Origin: Acidobacteriota bacterium
GTDB taxonomy: Bacteria; Acidobacteriota; Vicinamibacteria; Vicinamibacterales; 2-12-FULL-66-21
Length of the DNA: 7,055 nucleotides
Assembly: GCA_020200195.1 (NCBI GenBank)
Contig: JAIVJE010000043.1
Coordinates: forward strand, 1 to 7,055
Direction: 5' to 3'
Made by a program: the position numbers and the translations under genes. The notes below the pieces were generated by a model that saw only the letters and a list, made by a program, of their open reading frames with translations, was not told the DNA's origin and made no database searches. Below are positions 1-5,437 of the stretch, in pieces; the stretch's first letter is position 1, and each line of letters opens with the position of its first letter.

Positions 1-368
1 CGCATACCATCGCGGGGTTGATCGACGCCCGCCGCGCGCTGACGCACCCGAGCTGCAGCTTCGCACCGTTCACCAGCAGCGAGGGGGGCTTCCTGCTGCG
101 AGGGTTCTACGCTCGTCAGATGGCGGGGACGCGCGTGCTCCTGGCCGACGACGTGCGCAATACGGGGAAGACGTTTCAGCGGTGTGCAGAGCTGGTGCAG
201 GAGGCAGGCGGTACCGTGATTGCGACGGTCGAAATCTGCGATCGCATGGAAGCGGTGGTGGACCTCGGCGTGCCCAACCACGCGCTCGCCGAGTACCCGT
301 CGCCGGAGAACTACCCCGCCGCACACTGCCCGATGTGCGCTGTGGCGGAACCGATCATGAGCTTCTGA
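1..368 (+). CDS. Orotate phosphoribosyltransferase-like protein, C-terminal part (5' end outside window)
   Basis: This is a type I phosphoribosyltransferase that most resembles orotate phosphoribosyltransferases, which join orotate to PRPP to make OMP in cytoplasmic pyrimidine synthesis. The frame is open to the window edge (first full codon at base 3), so the N-terminus is missing and about 121 residues are visible. The TTG at 18 is unlikely to be the true start, because the frame upstream stays open and coding-like. The PRPP-binding loop is clear at about bases 135-173 (VLLADDVRNTGKT): two hydrophobics, paired acids and a G-K-T loop end. The C-terminus carries a short CPMC pair at about bases 327-338, after a PENYPA segment, as I recall for related PyrE-like proteins. 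Classical PyrE has DDVxTTG where this has DDVRNTG, so the substrate is inferred and another base-specific phosphoribosyltransferase is possible. The next gene starts 9 nt after the TGA, suggesting cotranscription. Confidence 0.8.
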   Translation, partial: HTIAGLIDARRALTHPSCSFAPFTSSEGGFLLRGFYARQMAGTRVLLADDVRNTGKTFQRCAELVQEAGGTVIATVEICDRMEAVVDLGVPNHALAEYPSPENYPAAHCPMCAVAEPIMSF

Positions 369-377
369 GAACCGCCT

Positions 378-1241
378 GTGAAGCCGCTCGGCGCCTCGCT
401 CGAGGCGCTGTATCACGACTACAACCGCGGGGATTCGGCAGCCGATCCGGTTCACCGTGTCCGGCCGTTTGCCGACCCGGCGGACCGGGAAGTCGCCGGG
501 TTCTGTGCAGCCGCCCTGGCGTTCGGGCGAGTGGCGAGCGTGCTCAGTTCGATCGACCGGCTGCTGGCGATCATGGGAGATCGGCCGGCGGTCTTCGTCC
601 GCGGCTTCGACCCGCGCGACCCGCATCCGGAGCTGCGCGCGATGGTCCATCGATGGACGCGCGGGACGGATCTCGCCGCGCTGCTGTGGATCCTCCGCCA
701 GATGCTGGAACGGAGCGGGTCAATCGAGGGGTTCTTCGTGGAAGGCCTGGCCGCCGACGCGACGGATATCGGTCCCGCACTCGACAGCTTCTCGACCCGC
801 GCCCAGGCGCTCGACATGCGGCGCGCGTACGGCCGCGTGCCGAAGCGGCCGGGCGTGTGCTACTTCTTTCCGCGGCCGTCGGCGGGCAGCGCGTGCAAGC
901 GCCTGAACCTGTTTCTGCGGTGGATGGTGCGCCGCGACGAAGTGGATCTCGGCGTGTGGACGCGTGTCTCACCCGCGCAGCTGATTGTGCCGCTCGACAC
1001 GCACGTGATCAGGCTCGGCCGCTGTTTGCGCCTGACCCGATACACCAGCGCCGGCTGGCGCATGGCGGCTGACATCACGGCGTCGCTTCGGCGCCTCGAC
1101 GCAACCGACCCGATCCGGTTCGATTTTTCCATCTGCCACATCGGCATGATGAGCGCGTGCGGTTTTCATAAACCGCAGGGAGACAGTCAATGTCCGCTGA
1201 AGGGTCTTTGTCATCCGCGGCCCCGCCGGCGCTCCGCCTGA
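378..1241 (+). CDS. TIGR02757 / DUF2400 family protein, distantly DNA-glycosylase-like
   Basis: This 287-residue protein matches the DUF2400 (TIGR02757) family by its overall pattern: an N-terminal YHDYN segment, the FARVAS-like stretch (here FGRVAS, 49-54), KRLNLFLRWMVR at 174-185, and D-x-VDLGVW followed by PLDTHV at 205-210. The family has no firmly established biochemical role. The C-terminal half resembles the helix-hairpin-helix (HhH-GPD) DNA glycosylase fold. LDTHV sits where endonuclease III has its catalytic-Asp VDTHV motif, and four cysteines (C253, C261, C272, C278) near the end recall its iron-sulfur cluster region. The last pair has the same C-x5-C spacing. A glycosylase-type catalytic Lys is not evident. 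The GTG start is 9 nt after the preceding stop and has only weak Shine-Dalgarno resemblance (GAGA). The 3' end overlaps the next gene by 52 nt. The family call is firm; a DNA-repair role is only inferred. Confidence 0.88.
   Translation: MKPLGASLEALYHDYNRGDSAADPVHRVRPFADPADREVAGFCAAALAFGRVASVLSSIDRLLAIMGDRPAVFVRGFDPRDPHPELRAMVHRWTRGTDLAALLWILRQMLERSGSIEGFFVEGLAADATDIGPALDSFSTRAQALDMRRAYGRVPKRPGVCYFFPRPSAGSACKRLNLFLRWMVRRDEVDLGVWTRVSPAQLIVPLDTHVIRLGRCLRLTRYTSAGWRMAADITASLRRLDATDPIRFDFSICHIGMMSACGFHKPQGDSQCPLKGLCHPRPRRRSA
1177..1182 (+). promoter_or_regulatory. Ribosome binding site for the lipoprotein gene
   Basis: AGGGAG lies 7 nt before the ATG at 1190. It supports starting the lipoprotein there, inside the end of the DUF2400 gene, rather than at the TTG at 1208 or the GTG at 1256. 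A start at 1256 would leave a signal peptide with no positive N-region. Confidence 0.6.
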
Positions 1242-1714
1242 CCATCGCCGGCCGGGTGTGCGCAGTGGGCCTTGCGTCGCTGGTTGCCGGCTGCGCAGGC
1301 AATCGGGACGCACGCGACATCCGCGTCGAGGCATCACCGGATAACCAGCGCGTCGCGATCGTGCGCGTCTCGCCATGCGATCGTGGCTGGTGTGAAAGTT
1401 TGTGGGTGGGACCGTCAGCGCAGTCCGCCACGTTGCTGGCGTCGCTGGCGCGTGATGTGGAGCATTGCGAAGAGATTGCGTGGACTGCCGACGGGCAACG
1501 TGTCGGGTTCCTCATCGACGGATACCAGCTCCGCATCTACGACACGCAGACCAACGCGCCGGCCGGGCTCGTGACGCTGGTGCAGAAGGATGCGTCGCCC
1601 ACCACCCGAGTTGCCCGTGGCGTGACGTTTTCGGAGAACGGCGCCGCGATCACGTTCGACGATTGTCCTCGTGAGAAGTCCGGCTGCAAACCTGGGCTGG
1701 TTGGCATCCGCTGA
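1190..1714 (+). CDS. Small predicted lipoprotein with one propeller-like (TolB/PD40-type) segment
   Basis: I do not recognise a named family for this 174-residue protein. It has an export signal: Arg16 and Arg22, a hydrophobic run, and the lipobox LVAGC at residues 31-35. It should therefore be cut before Cys35 and anchored by lipid in the cell envelope. Residues 97-117 (AWTADGQRVGFLIDG and onward) look like a strand pair of the WD40/TolB beta-propeller kind (W-S/T-x-D-G-x-x-hydrophobic). A second, weaker match is FSENGAAITFDD at 147-158. The protein is too short for a complete propeller. Five cysteines follow the lipid-bearing one (63, 68, 93, 159, 166), so disulfides such as 63-68 and 159-166 are possible. 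The ATG has a good Shine-Dalgarno and overlaps the upstream gene by 52 nt in another frame, suggesting coupled expression. Function is unknown. Confidence 0.72.
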   Translation: MSAEGSLSSAAPPALRLTIAGRVCAVGLASLVAGCAGNRDARDIRVEASPDNQRVAIVRVSPCDRGWCESLWVGPSAQSATLLASLARDVEHCEEIAWTADGQRVGFLIDGYQLRIYDTQTNAPAGLVTLVQKDASPTTRVARGVTFSENGAAITFDDCPREKSGCKPGLVGIR

Positions 1715-1736
1715 CGCGAGCAAGTTAGCTACCGCG
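1715..1736. other. Weak inverted repeat between converging genes
   Basis: CGCG-AGC, a six-base loop, then GCT-AC-CGCG can fold into a bulged stem of about seven base pairs. It spans the 14-nt gap between the converging stop codons and the last bases of the minus-strand glycosyltransferase. There is no T-run on either side, so it is not a typical intrinsic terminator. It may be chance in GC-rich DNA. Confidence 0.15.
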
Positions 1737-2853
1737 CCGACGCATAGTCTTCTTCCCGGTGGGGATGGAGCGCGACGCGCTGGTAGACGCGAAGCGTGTC
1801 CTGCACCATGCGCTCAGCGCTGAATCGCTTCCGCGCCCTGGCCAGCCCTGCCGCTCCCATCCGCTGCCGTAACGCCTCGTCATTCAGCAGCGACACGATC
1901 GCCTGCGCCATCGCCTGGTGATCGCGGGGCGGTACGAGGACACCGGTCTGCCCGTCGACGACCACCTCCGGAATGCCCCCCGTCCGGGTCGCCACAACGG
2001 GCTTGCCGCACGCCATTGCGTCGAGAAGCGATGTCCCGAGGCCCTCGGTCACCGAGCTCATGACGAACACGTCAAACGCCTTGTGCAGCGAGAGCACATC
2101 GGGCCGGAACCCCAGCAGCAGGGCGTGTTTTTCGAGGCGGTGATCCTTGATCTGCCGCTCGAGTGCCGGGCGGAGCTCCCCTTCACCCGCGATGATGAAC
2201 CTCGCATCCGGCACCTGCCGGACCACCAGCGCAGCCGCCTCGATCAGGTGGCGCTGGCCCTTGTGCGGCACCAGCGCCGCGACGTTGCCGACCAGGGGCG
2301 CCTGGTGAGGCAGCCAGAACTCCTCGTGGAGTTTCGCCCGCGGGGCCGCCTCGGCCCGGCCGATGTCGATCCCTTCGTGCACCGTGACGGCGCGCGCCGG
2401 GGGCACGCCGTCGGCGATCAGCATCTGACGAATCGCATCGGACGCGCAGACGAAGCAGTCCACCTGCCGGTACTTCCACCGCGACAGCGAGGTGCCGCGG
2501 AGGTGAAAATCAACGCGCCGCGACGCGATGAGCGGCGGCTTTGCGAGCTGTGTACTCATTGACAGCGCCAGCGCGGCCATCGCCACACCGTGCGGGTCAT
2601 GAGCGTGTACCACGTCCGGTTTGAGCTGCTTGATCGCGCGGGCCAGACGCCACGCCGCGCTGAGATCCATTTCGGTTTTGGGCGCGAGCGGAATCAGATC
2701 GAGCCCCTCTGCGGCGCGCTGGCGCAACTCCCCCGCCGCGTGCGCCACGAGCATGGCCCGGTGACCGATGGCGCGGAGCCCCATGACCGTCACGAGCACC
2801 TGGTTCTGGCCGCCCCGCCACGTGCGCGCGGTGTCGATGTGCAGTGAGAACAT
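1729..2853 (-). CDS. Glycosyltransferase family 4 (GT-B fold)
   Basis: This 374-residue cytoplasmic or membrane-associated enzyme should transfer a sugar from a nucleotide-sugar donor to a lipid-linked or surface-glycan acceptor. The N-terminal acceptor domain opens with LHIDTARTWRGGQNQVL (4-20), including the Gly-Gly loop typical of GT4 enzymes, and has HAHDPHG at 84-89 and onward. The C-terminal donor domain begins near 185 with GNVAALVPHKGQRHLI (189-204), then IIAGEGE (220-226), and the signature TEGLGTSLLDAMACG from 269. In the usual E-x7-E motif the second acid here is Asp278 rather than Glu. TGGIPEVV (291-298) completes the core. The length is normal and no membrane helix is obvious. 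Its ATG follows the TGA of the upstream glycosyltransferase with no gap and without a clear Shine-Dalgarno, so translation is probably coupled. Sugar and acceptor cannot be told from sequence; LPS core, O-antigen or another envelope glycan is likely. Confidence 0.92.
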   Translation of the reverse strand: MFSLHIDTARTWRGGQNQVLVTVMGLRAIGHRAMLVAHAAGELRQRAAEGLDLIPLAPKTEMDLSAAWRLARAIKQLKPDVVHAHDPHGVAMAALALSMSTQLAKPPLIASRRVDFHLRGTSLSRWKYRQVDCFVCASDAIRQMLIADGVPPARAVTVHEGIDIGRAEAAPRAKLHEEFWLPHQAPLVGNVAALVPHKGQRHLIEAAALVVRQVPDARFIIAGEGELRPALERQIKDHRLEKHALLLGFRPDVLSLHKAFDVFVMSSVTEGLGTSLLDAMACGKPVVATRTGGIPEVVVDGQTGVLVPPRDHQAMAQAIVSLLNDEALRQRMGAAGLARARKRFSAERMVQDTLRVYQRVALHPHREEDYASAR

Positions 2854-3606
2854 TCAGGAGCGCGCGGCCTGCTGCCGCTCCCAGAGCTTGACGTGTTTCA
2901 GGAAGACGTAATACGAGTTCAGCGCGGAAATCACGAACCCCGCGGCGCCGTCGCGGAACCCCCCCCGCAACGCGTAGTTGCGAAGAAAGGCGAGCGGCGG
3001 GTGCACCGCGGCCTGGAGCACGCTGGTGCGCCGGCCGTCCGCGCGCCATTGTTCCGCGGCGAGCGTGGTGTAGCGATCGATGGTCGCGAGGTGATGCGAG
3101 ACATCACGGTACGCGTAGTGCTGCAGATCGTGGCGCAGATAGCCTGGCTGTCCGGTCAGCTCGATCGATTCGTGTACCGGGCGCGCGTTGAAGCGGCCGG
3201 CCCGGCGGTCGTACAGCCGCAGTTGGAAGTCCGGGTACCAATCGGTGCTGCGGATCCATCGCCCCAGATACCAGGTGACCCGTGGGACGCGGTACCCCGG
3301 AGCATCGGGCCCACGCCGCATCAGCTCCGTAATCTCCGTGGCGAGCTCCGGCGAGACCCGCTCGTCGGCGTCGAGCGACAGAATCCAATCGTTCGCAGCA
3401 ATCTCCGCAGCGTAGTTTTTCTGCGCGCTGTACCCCGGCCACGCGCGTACGTCGACGCGCGTGGCGTGCTTGCGCGCAATCTCCACGGTGTCATCCGTAC
3501 TGTGGGAATCGATGACGATGATCTCGTCCGCCCAGGAGACCGAGCGGAGCGCAGCGGCGATGTGCGCCGCTTCGTTCCGCGTGATGACCGTCACGGTCAA
3601 CTTCAC
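2854..3606 (-). CDS. Glycosyltransferase family 2, WaaE/KdtX-like
   Basis: This 250-residue GT-A enzyme resembles the LPS-core beta-1,4-glucosyltransferase group (WaaE/KdtX type). It opens with the first Rossmann strand KLTVTVITRNE (2-12), followed by IIVIDSHSTDDT (29-40), which binds the nucleotide. The metal-binding D-x-D is LDADE at 78-82. RLYDRR (130-135) and PVHE (143-146) match the conserved positions of the group. The tail (about 220-240) is moderately hydrophobic and may touch the inner membrane. The start is a GTG at 3606. An in-frame TAG at 3616-3618 rules out a longer protein, and the first beta-strand begins at once, so this start is sound although no Shine-Dalgarno is visible. 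It lies 41 nt after the TolC-family gene and directly abuts the GT4 gene, so it is most likely the middle gene of a three-gene unit. The exact sugar is unknown. Confidence 0.92.
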   Translation of the reverse strand: MKLTVTVITRNEAAHIAAALRSVSWADEIIVIDSHSTDDTVEIARKHATRVDVRAWPGYSAQKNYAAEIAANDWILSLDADERVSPELATEITELMRRGPDAPGYRVPRVTWYLGRWIRSTDWYPDFQLRLYDRRAGRFNARPVHESIELTGQPGYLRHDLQHYAYRDVSHHLATIDRYTTLAAEQWRADGRRTSVLQAAVHPPLAFLRNYALRGGFRDGAAGFVISALNSYYVFLKHVKLWERQQAARS

Positions 3607-3647
3607 GCGGCGATTCTAGCAGGAGACAGGAGGCTACCTTCGATCTC

Positions 3648-5279
3648 CTATCGTAGCGGCACCGATTGCACCGCCTGGAAATCCACCAGCGACCGGTTGT
3701 AGTCGATGATGGCGTTGAGCTCTGCCTGCCGCTGCAGCGCGAGATCGCGCTGGGCCTGGAACAGACGGAACGTGTCCGACAGACCGACGGCCAGGCGCTT
3801 CTCTTCCGCTTCGAGCCTCCGCTCCGCCAGTTCACGCGCCTTACGGGTGGCTTCGACCCGCTTCAGGTCCGTGTTCACCTGCCGGCCGGCGTCCCGGACC
3901 GCGGTGGCCACCTGCAGCTCCAGGTCTCGGAGTGCCACCACTCCCTGCTGCCGCTGCAGCCGGCCCTGCGCGAGGATCGCGTCCGCCGTGCTCGTGCCGA
4001 TCGGGTAGCTCACCTGCAGCGACAGGCTCCAGTTCCTGAACTCGTTGCCAAAGACATCGCGCAGCACATCGGCGAAGCTGCGCTGCGAGGAACCGATCGG
4101 GATCGGCGGTGCGCCGTCGACACCCCCCTGGCCGTAGTCGAACTGCGTTCCGCCGACGCCGGTCAAGCCATAGCGCGCCCGCAGATCGACCGCCGGGAGC
4201 TTCTGGTTCCGCGCGTACTTGATGTCGATGTCGGCGCTTTCGAGCTGCTTCTTGACCCGGCCCAGATCTGTGCGGTTCGCGAGCGCGTTCGCCACGGCGG
4301 CCTGCACGTCAATCGTCTGCGGCGTCAGCGTGGGCTGTTCCGCTGGTTCGAGCTTCGCGCTCCAGAAATCCGGCTGGGTCGGGTTCATGATCAGCGCGCG
4401 GAGCCGATCTTCGGCACCTTGAATCGCGCTCTCGCGCTGGATGACGTTCTCCTCGTTGCGTGCCACCTCGGCCTCGGCCTCGACGATGTCGATCGGGGCC
4501 ATCGTGCCGACTTCGACGCGGCGTTTGTTGTTCCTGAGCGACTGCTGCGCCAGTTCCAGCGACTGCTGCGCGACCTGCAGACCGGTGATCGCCCCGACCA
4601 GATCGTAGTAGGCGCTTCGCACCGCCCGCGAGGTCTGTGTGACGCGCTCCTGCAGCTGCAGGTCCGCGATCTGGCGCGCGTTGCGGCTCTGCAGCAGCGC
4701 CTGCCGGAACCCGTCAATCGAGAAATTACGCAGCAACGGCTGATCGTACTGGGCGTTTAGGTCTGACCCGAGCGCCGGACTGAACACCACGCGCGGCGCG
4801 TCAGACGTCCCGCGCGAACCGCTCAGCGACAGCGAATAGAACCCGCCCCACGGGAGCTGCTGCTGGACGCCGGTGTTCGTAATGAAACTCGCGCTCGTCG
4901 TCACCGCCACACCGGTTGAGAGGAAATCCCGGGGCGGCGACGTGTTGGACGACCGGCTGGTCGTGGCGAACAGCAGCGGCTTGTAAGCCCCGAGCGCCCG
5001 TGTGATGCCAAGCGCCTGGATTTCGGGACTCAACCGCTCGGTCTGCAGGCCGAGATTGTTCTCGAGCGCCATCCGAACGGCCTCGTCCGATCCAATCCGC
5101 ATGACCCCCGGTGCGGCGGGCTGTTGAGGGAGCGGCGGGACCGGCTGCTGAGTGACCGGTGGAGTCGCGGGGACTTGTTCGGAAGCGAACACCACGCGGT
5201 CGGAAGCGAACAGCGACACCGCCAGCGCGGCCGCAGCGGCGGGTTTCAGGCACGCCGATATTTGTTGCTCGAAGCGCAT
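3648..5279 (-). CDS. TolC-family outer-membrane efflux/secretion channel protein
   Basis: This is an outer-membrane factor whose trimer would form a channel across the outer membrane and periplasm for an efflux pump or type I secretion system. The protein is 543 residues, within or a little above the usual range. A signal peptide (about 1-32, hydrophobic run AAAAALAVSLFA) is followed by a Pro/Gln-rich linker at 35-58. The duplicated OEP architecture is visible. Repeat one spans about 61-300, with YYDLVGA at 224-230 and RVEVGTMAPIDIVEAEAEVA at 254-273. Repeat two spans about 324-540, with the parallel RLAVGLSDTFRLFQAQRDLA at 495-514. Long polar, alanine-rich helices surround both. I place the start at 5279, not the upstream ATG at 5420, because GGAG stands 7 nt before it and the signal peptide then begins properly. 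No pump or membrane-fusion partner is in the window, so the substrate is unknown. Two glycosyltransferase genes follow it. Confidence 0.93.
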   Translation of the reverse strand: MRFEQQISACLKPAAAAALAVSLFASDRVVFASEQVPATPPVTQQPVPPLPQQPAAPGVMRIGSDEAVRMALENNLGLQTERLSPEIQALGITRALGAYKPLLFATTSRSSNTSPPRDFLSTGVAVTTSASFITNTGVQQQLPWGGFYSLSLSGSRGTSDAPRVVFSPALGSDLNAQYDQPLLRNFSIDGFRQALLQSRNARQIADLQLQERVTQTSRAVRSAYYDLVGAITGLQVAQQSLELAQQSLRNNKRRVEVGTMAPIDIVEAEAEVARNEENVIQRESAIQGAEDRLRALIMNPTQPDFWSAKLEPAEQPTLTPQTIDVQAAVANALANRTDLGRVKKQLESADIDIKYARNQKLPAVDLRARYGLTGVGGTQFDYGQGGVDGAPPIPIGSSQRSFADVLRDVFGNEFRNWSLSLQVSYPIGTSTADAILAQGRLQRQQGVVALRDLELQVATAVRDAGRQVNTDLKRVEATRKARELAERRLEAEEKRLAVGLSDTFRLFQAQRDLALQRQAELNAIIDYNRSLVDFQAVQSVPLR

Positions 5280-5286
5280 TGCAATT

Positions 5287-5290
5287 CTCC
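5287..5290 (-). promoter_or_regulatory. Ribosome binding site of the TolC-family gene
   Basis: On the minus strand GGAG (within TGGAGAA) sits 7 nt before the ATG at 5279-5277. It decides in favour of this start over the longer open frame from 5420, whose extra 47 residues look like untranslated leader and would bury the signal peptide. Confidence 0.7.
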
Positions 5291-5318
5291 AGTTCGGTGT
5301 CGGAAAAGTCGGACGTCG

Positions 5319-5332
5319 CTTGCGATAGCAAG
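5319..5332. repeat. Short inverted repeat CTTGC-GATA-GCAAG
   Basis: A perfect 5-bp inverted repeat with a four-base spacer lies about 40 nt upstream of the TolC-family start. It could be a small hairpin in that gene's leader or half-sites for a dimeric regulator. At this size it may also be chance. Confidence 0.3.
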
Positions 5333-5387
5333 AACCGGGCGCAGTTCGTATGTCGTAGCTGGAAGGGGAGAAGGGGCCGTTTCGTCG

Positions 5388-5397
5388 ATTGTATACT
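5388..5397. promoter_or_regulatory. Candidate overlapping -10 elements for divergent transcription
   Basis: ATTGTATACT reads TATACT on the plus strand (5392-5397) and TACAAT on the minus strand (5393-5388), both one base away from TATAAT. It is an AT-rich island in GC-rich DNA, sited 41 nt before the peptidase ATG and about 110 nt before the TolC-family ATG. No matching -35 box is seen at the usual spacing on either side, so this is tentative. Confidence 0.3.
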
Positions 5398-5437
5398 ACG
5401 GCTCCGGACCCCCCTGCCATCCAAGGATTAGACGTCC

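Larger units (their letters stand above)
5280..5437. promoter_or_regulatory. Divergent intergenic region between the TolC-family and S9 peptidase genes
   Basis: These 158 nt separate two genes that point away from each other, so promoters for both should lie here. The region contains a TATACT/TACAAT-like patch near 5388-5397, a small inverted repeat at 5319-5332, the Shine-Dalgarno of the minus-strand gene at 5287-5290 and an AAGGA at 5423-5427, 10 nt before the plus-strand ATG. An in-frame TAG at 5429-5431 fixes the peptidase start at 5438. A consensus -35 element is not visible for either direction. No known operator or riboswitch is recognised. Confidence 0.6.

Noticed and set aside
182..1072. 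Plus-strand open frame across the phosphoribosyltransferase and DUF2400 genes
   Set aside because: Extremely Arg/Gly/Ala-rich translation spanning two recognised genes in another frame; not a real protein.
1715..1736. Intrinsic bidirectional terminator between the converging genes
   Set aside because: The stem is short and bulged and lacks a T-run on either strand; kept only as a weak inverted repeat.
1918..2562. Plus-strand open frame opposite the GT4 gene
   Set aside because: It mirrors the conserved donor domain of the GT4 gene; composition is typical of a complementary-strand shadow.
2893..3702. Plus-strand open frame opposite the GT2 gene
   Set aside because: Arg/Val-rich translation with no motif; it covers a confident GT2 gene and the end of the channel gene on the other strand.
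3666..4760. Long plus-strand open frame (364 codons) opposite the TolC-family gene
   Set aside because: It is antisense to a gene with clear family features; its translation is rich in Arg, Leu, Gln and Val without domains. Long antisense frames are expected opposite GC-rich genes.
5280..5420. N-terminal extension of the TolC-family protein to the ATG at 5420
   Set aside because: The added 47 residues have no signal character, and the ATG at 5279 has a good Shine-Dalgarno directly followed by a signal peptide.
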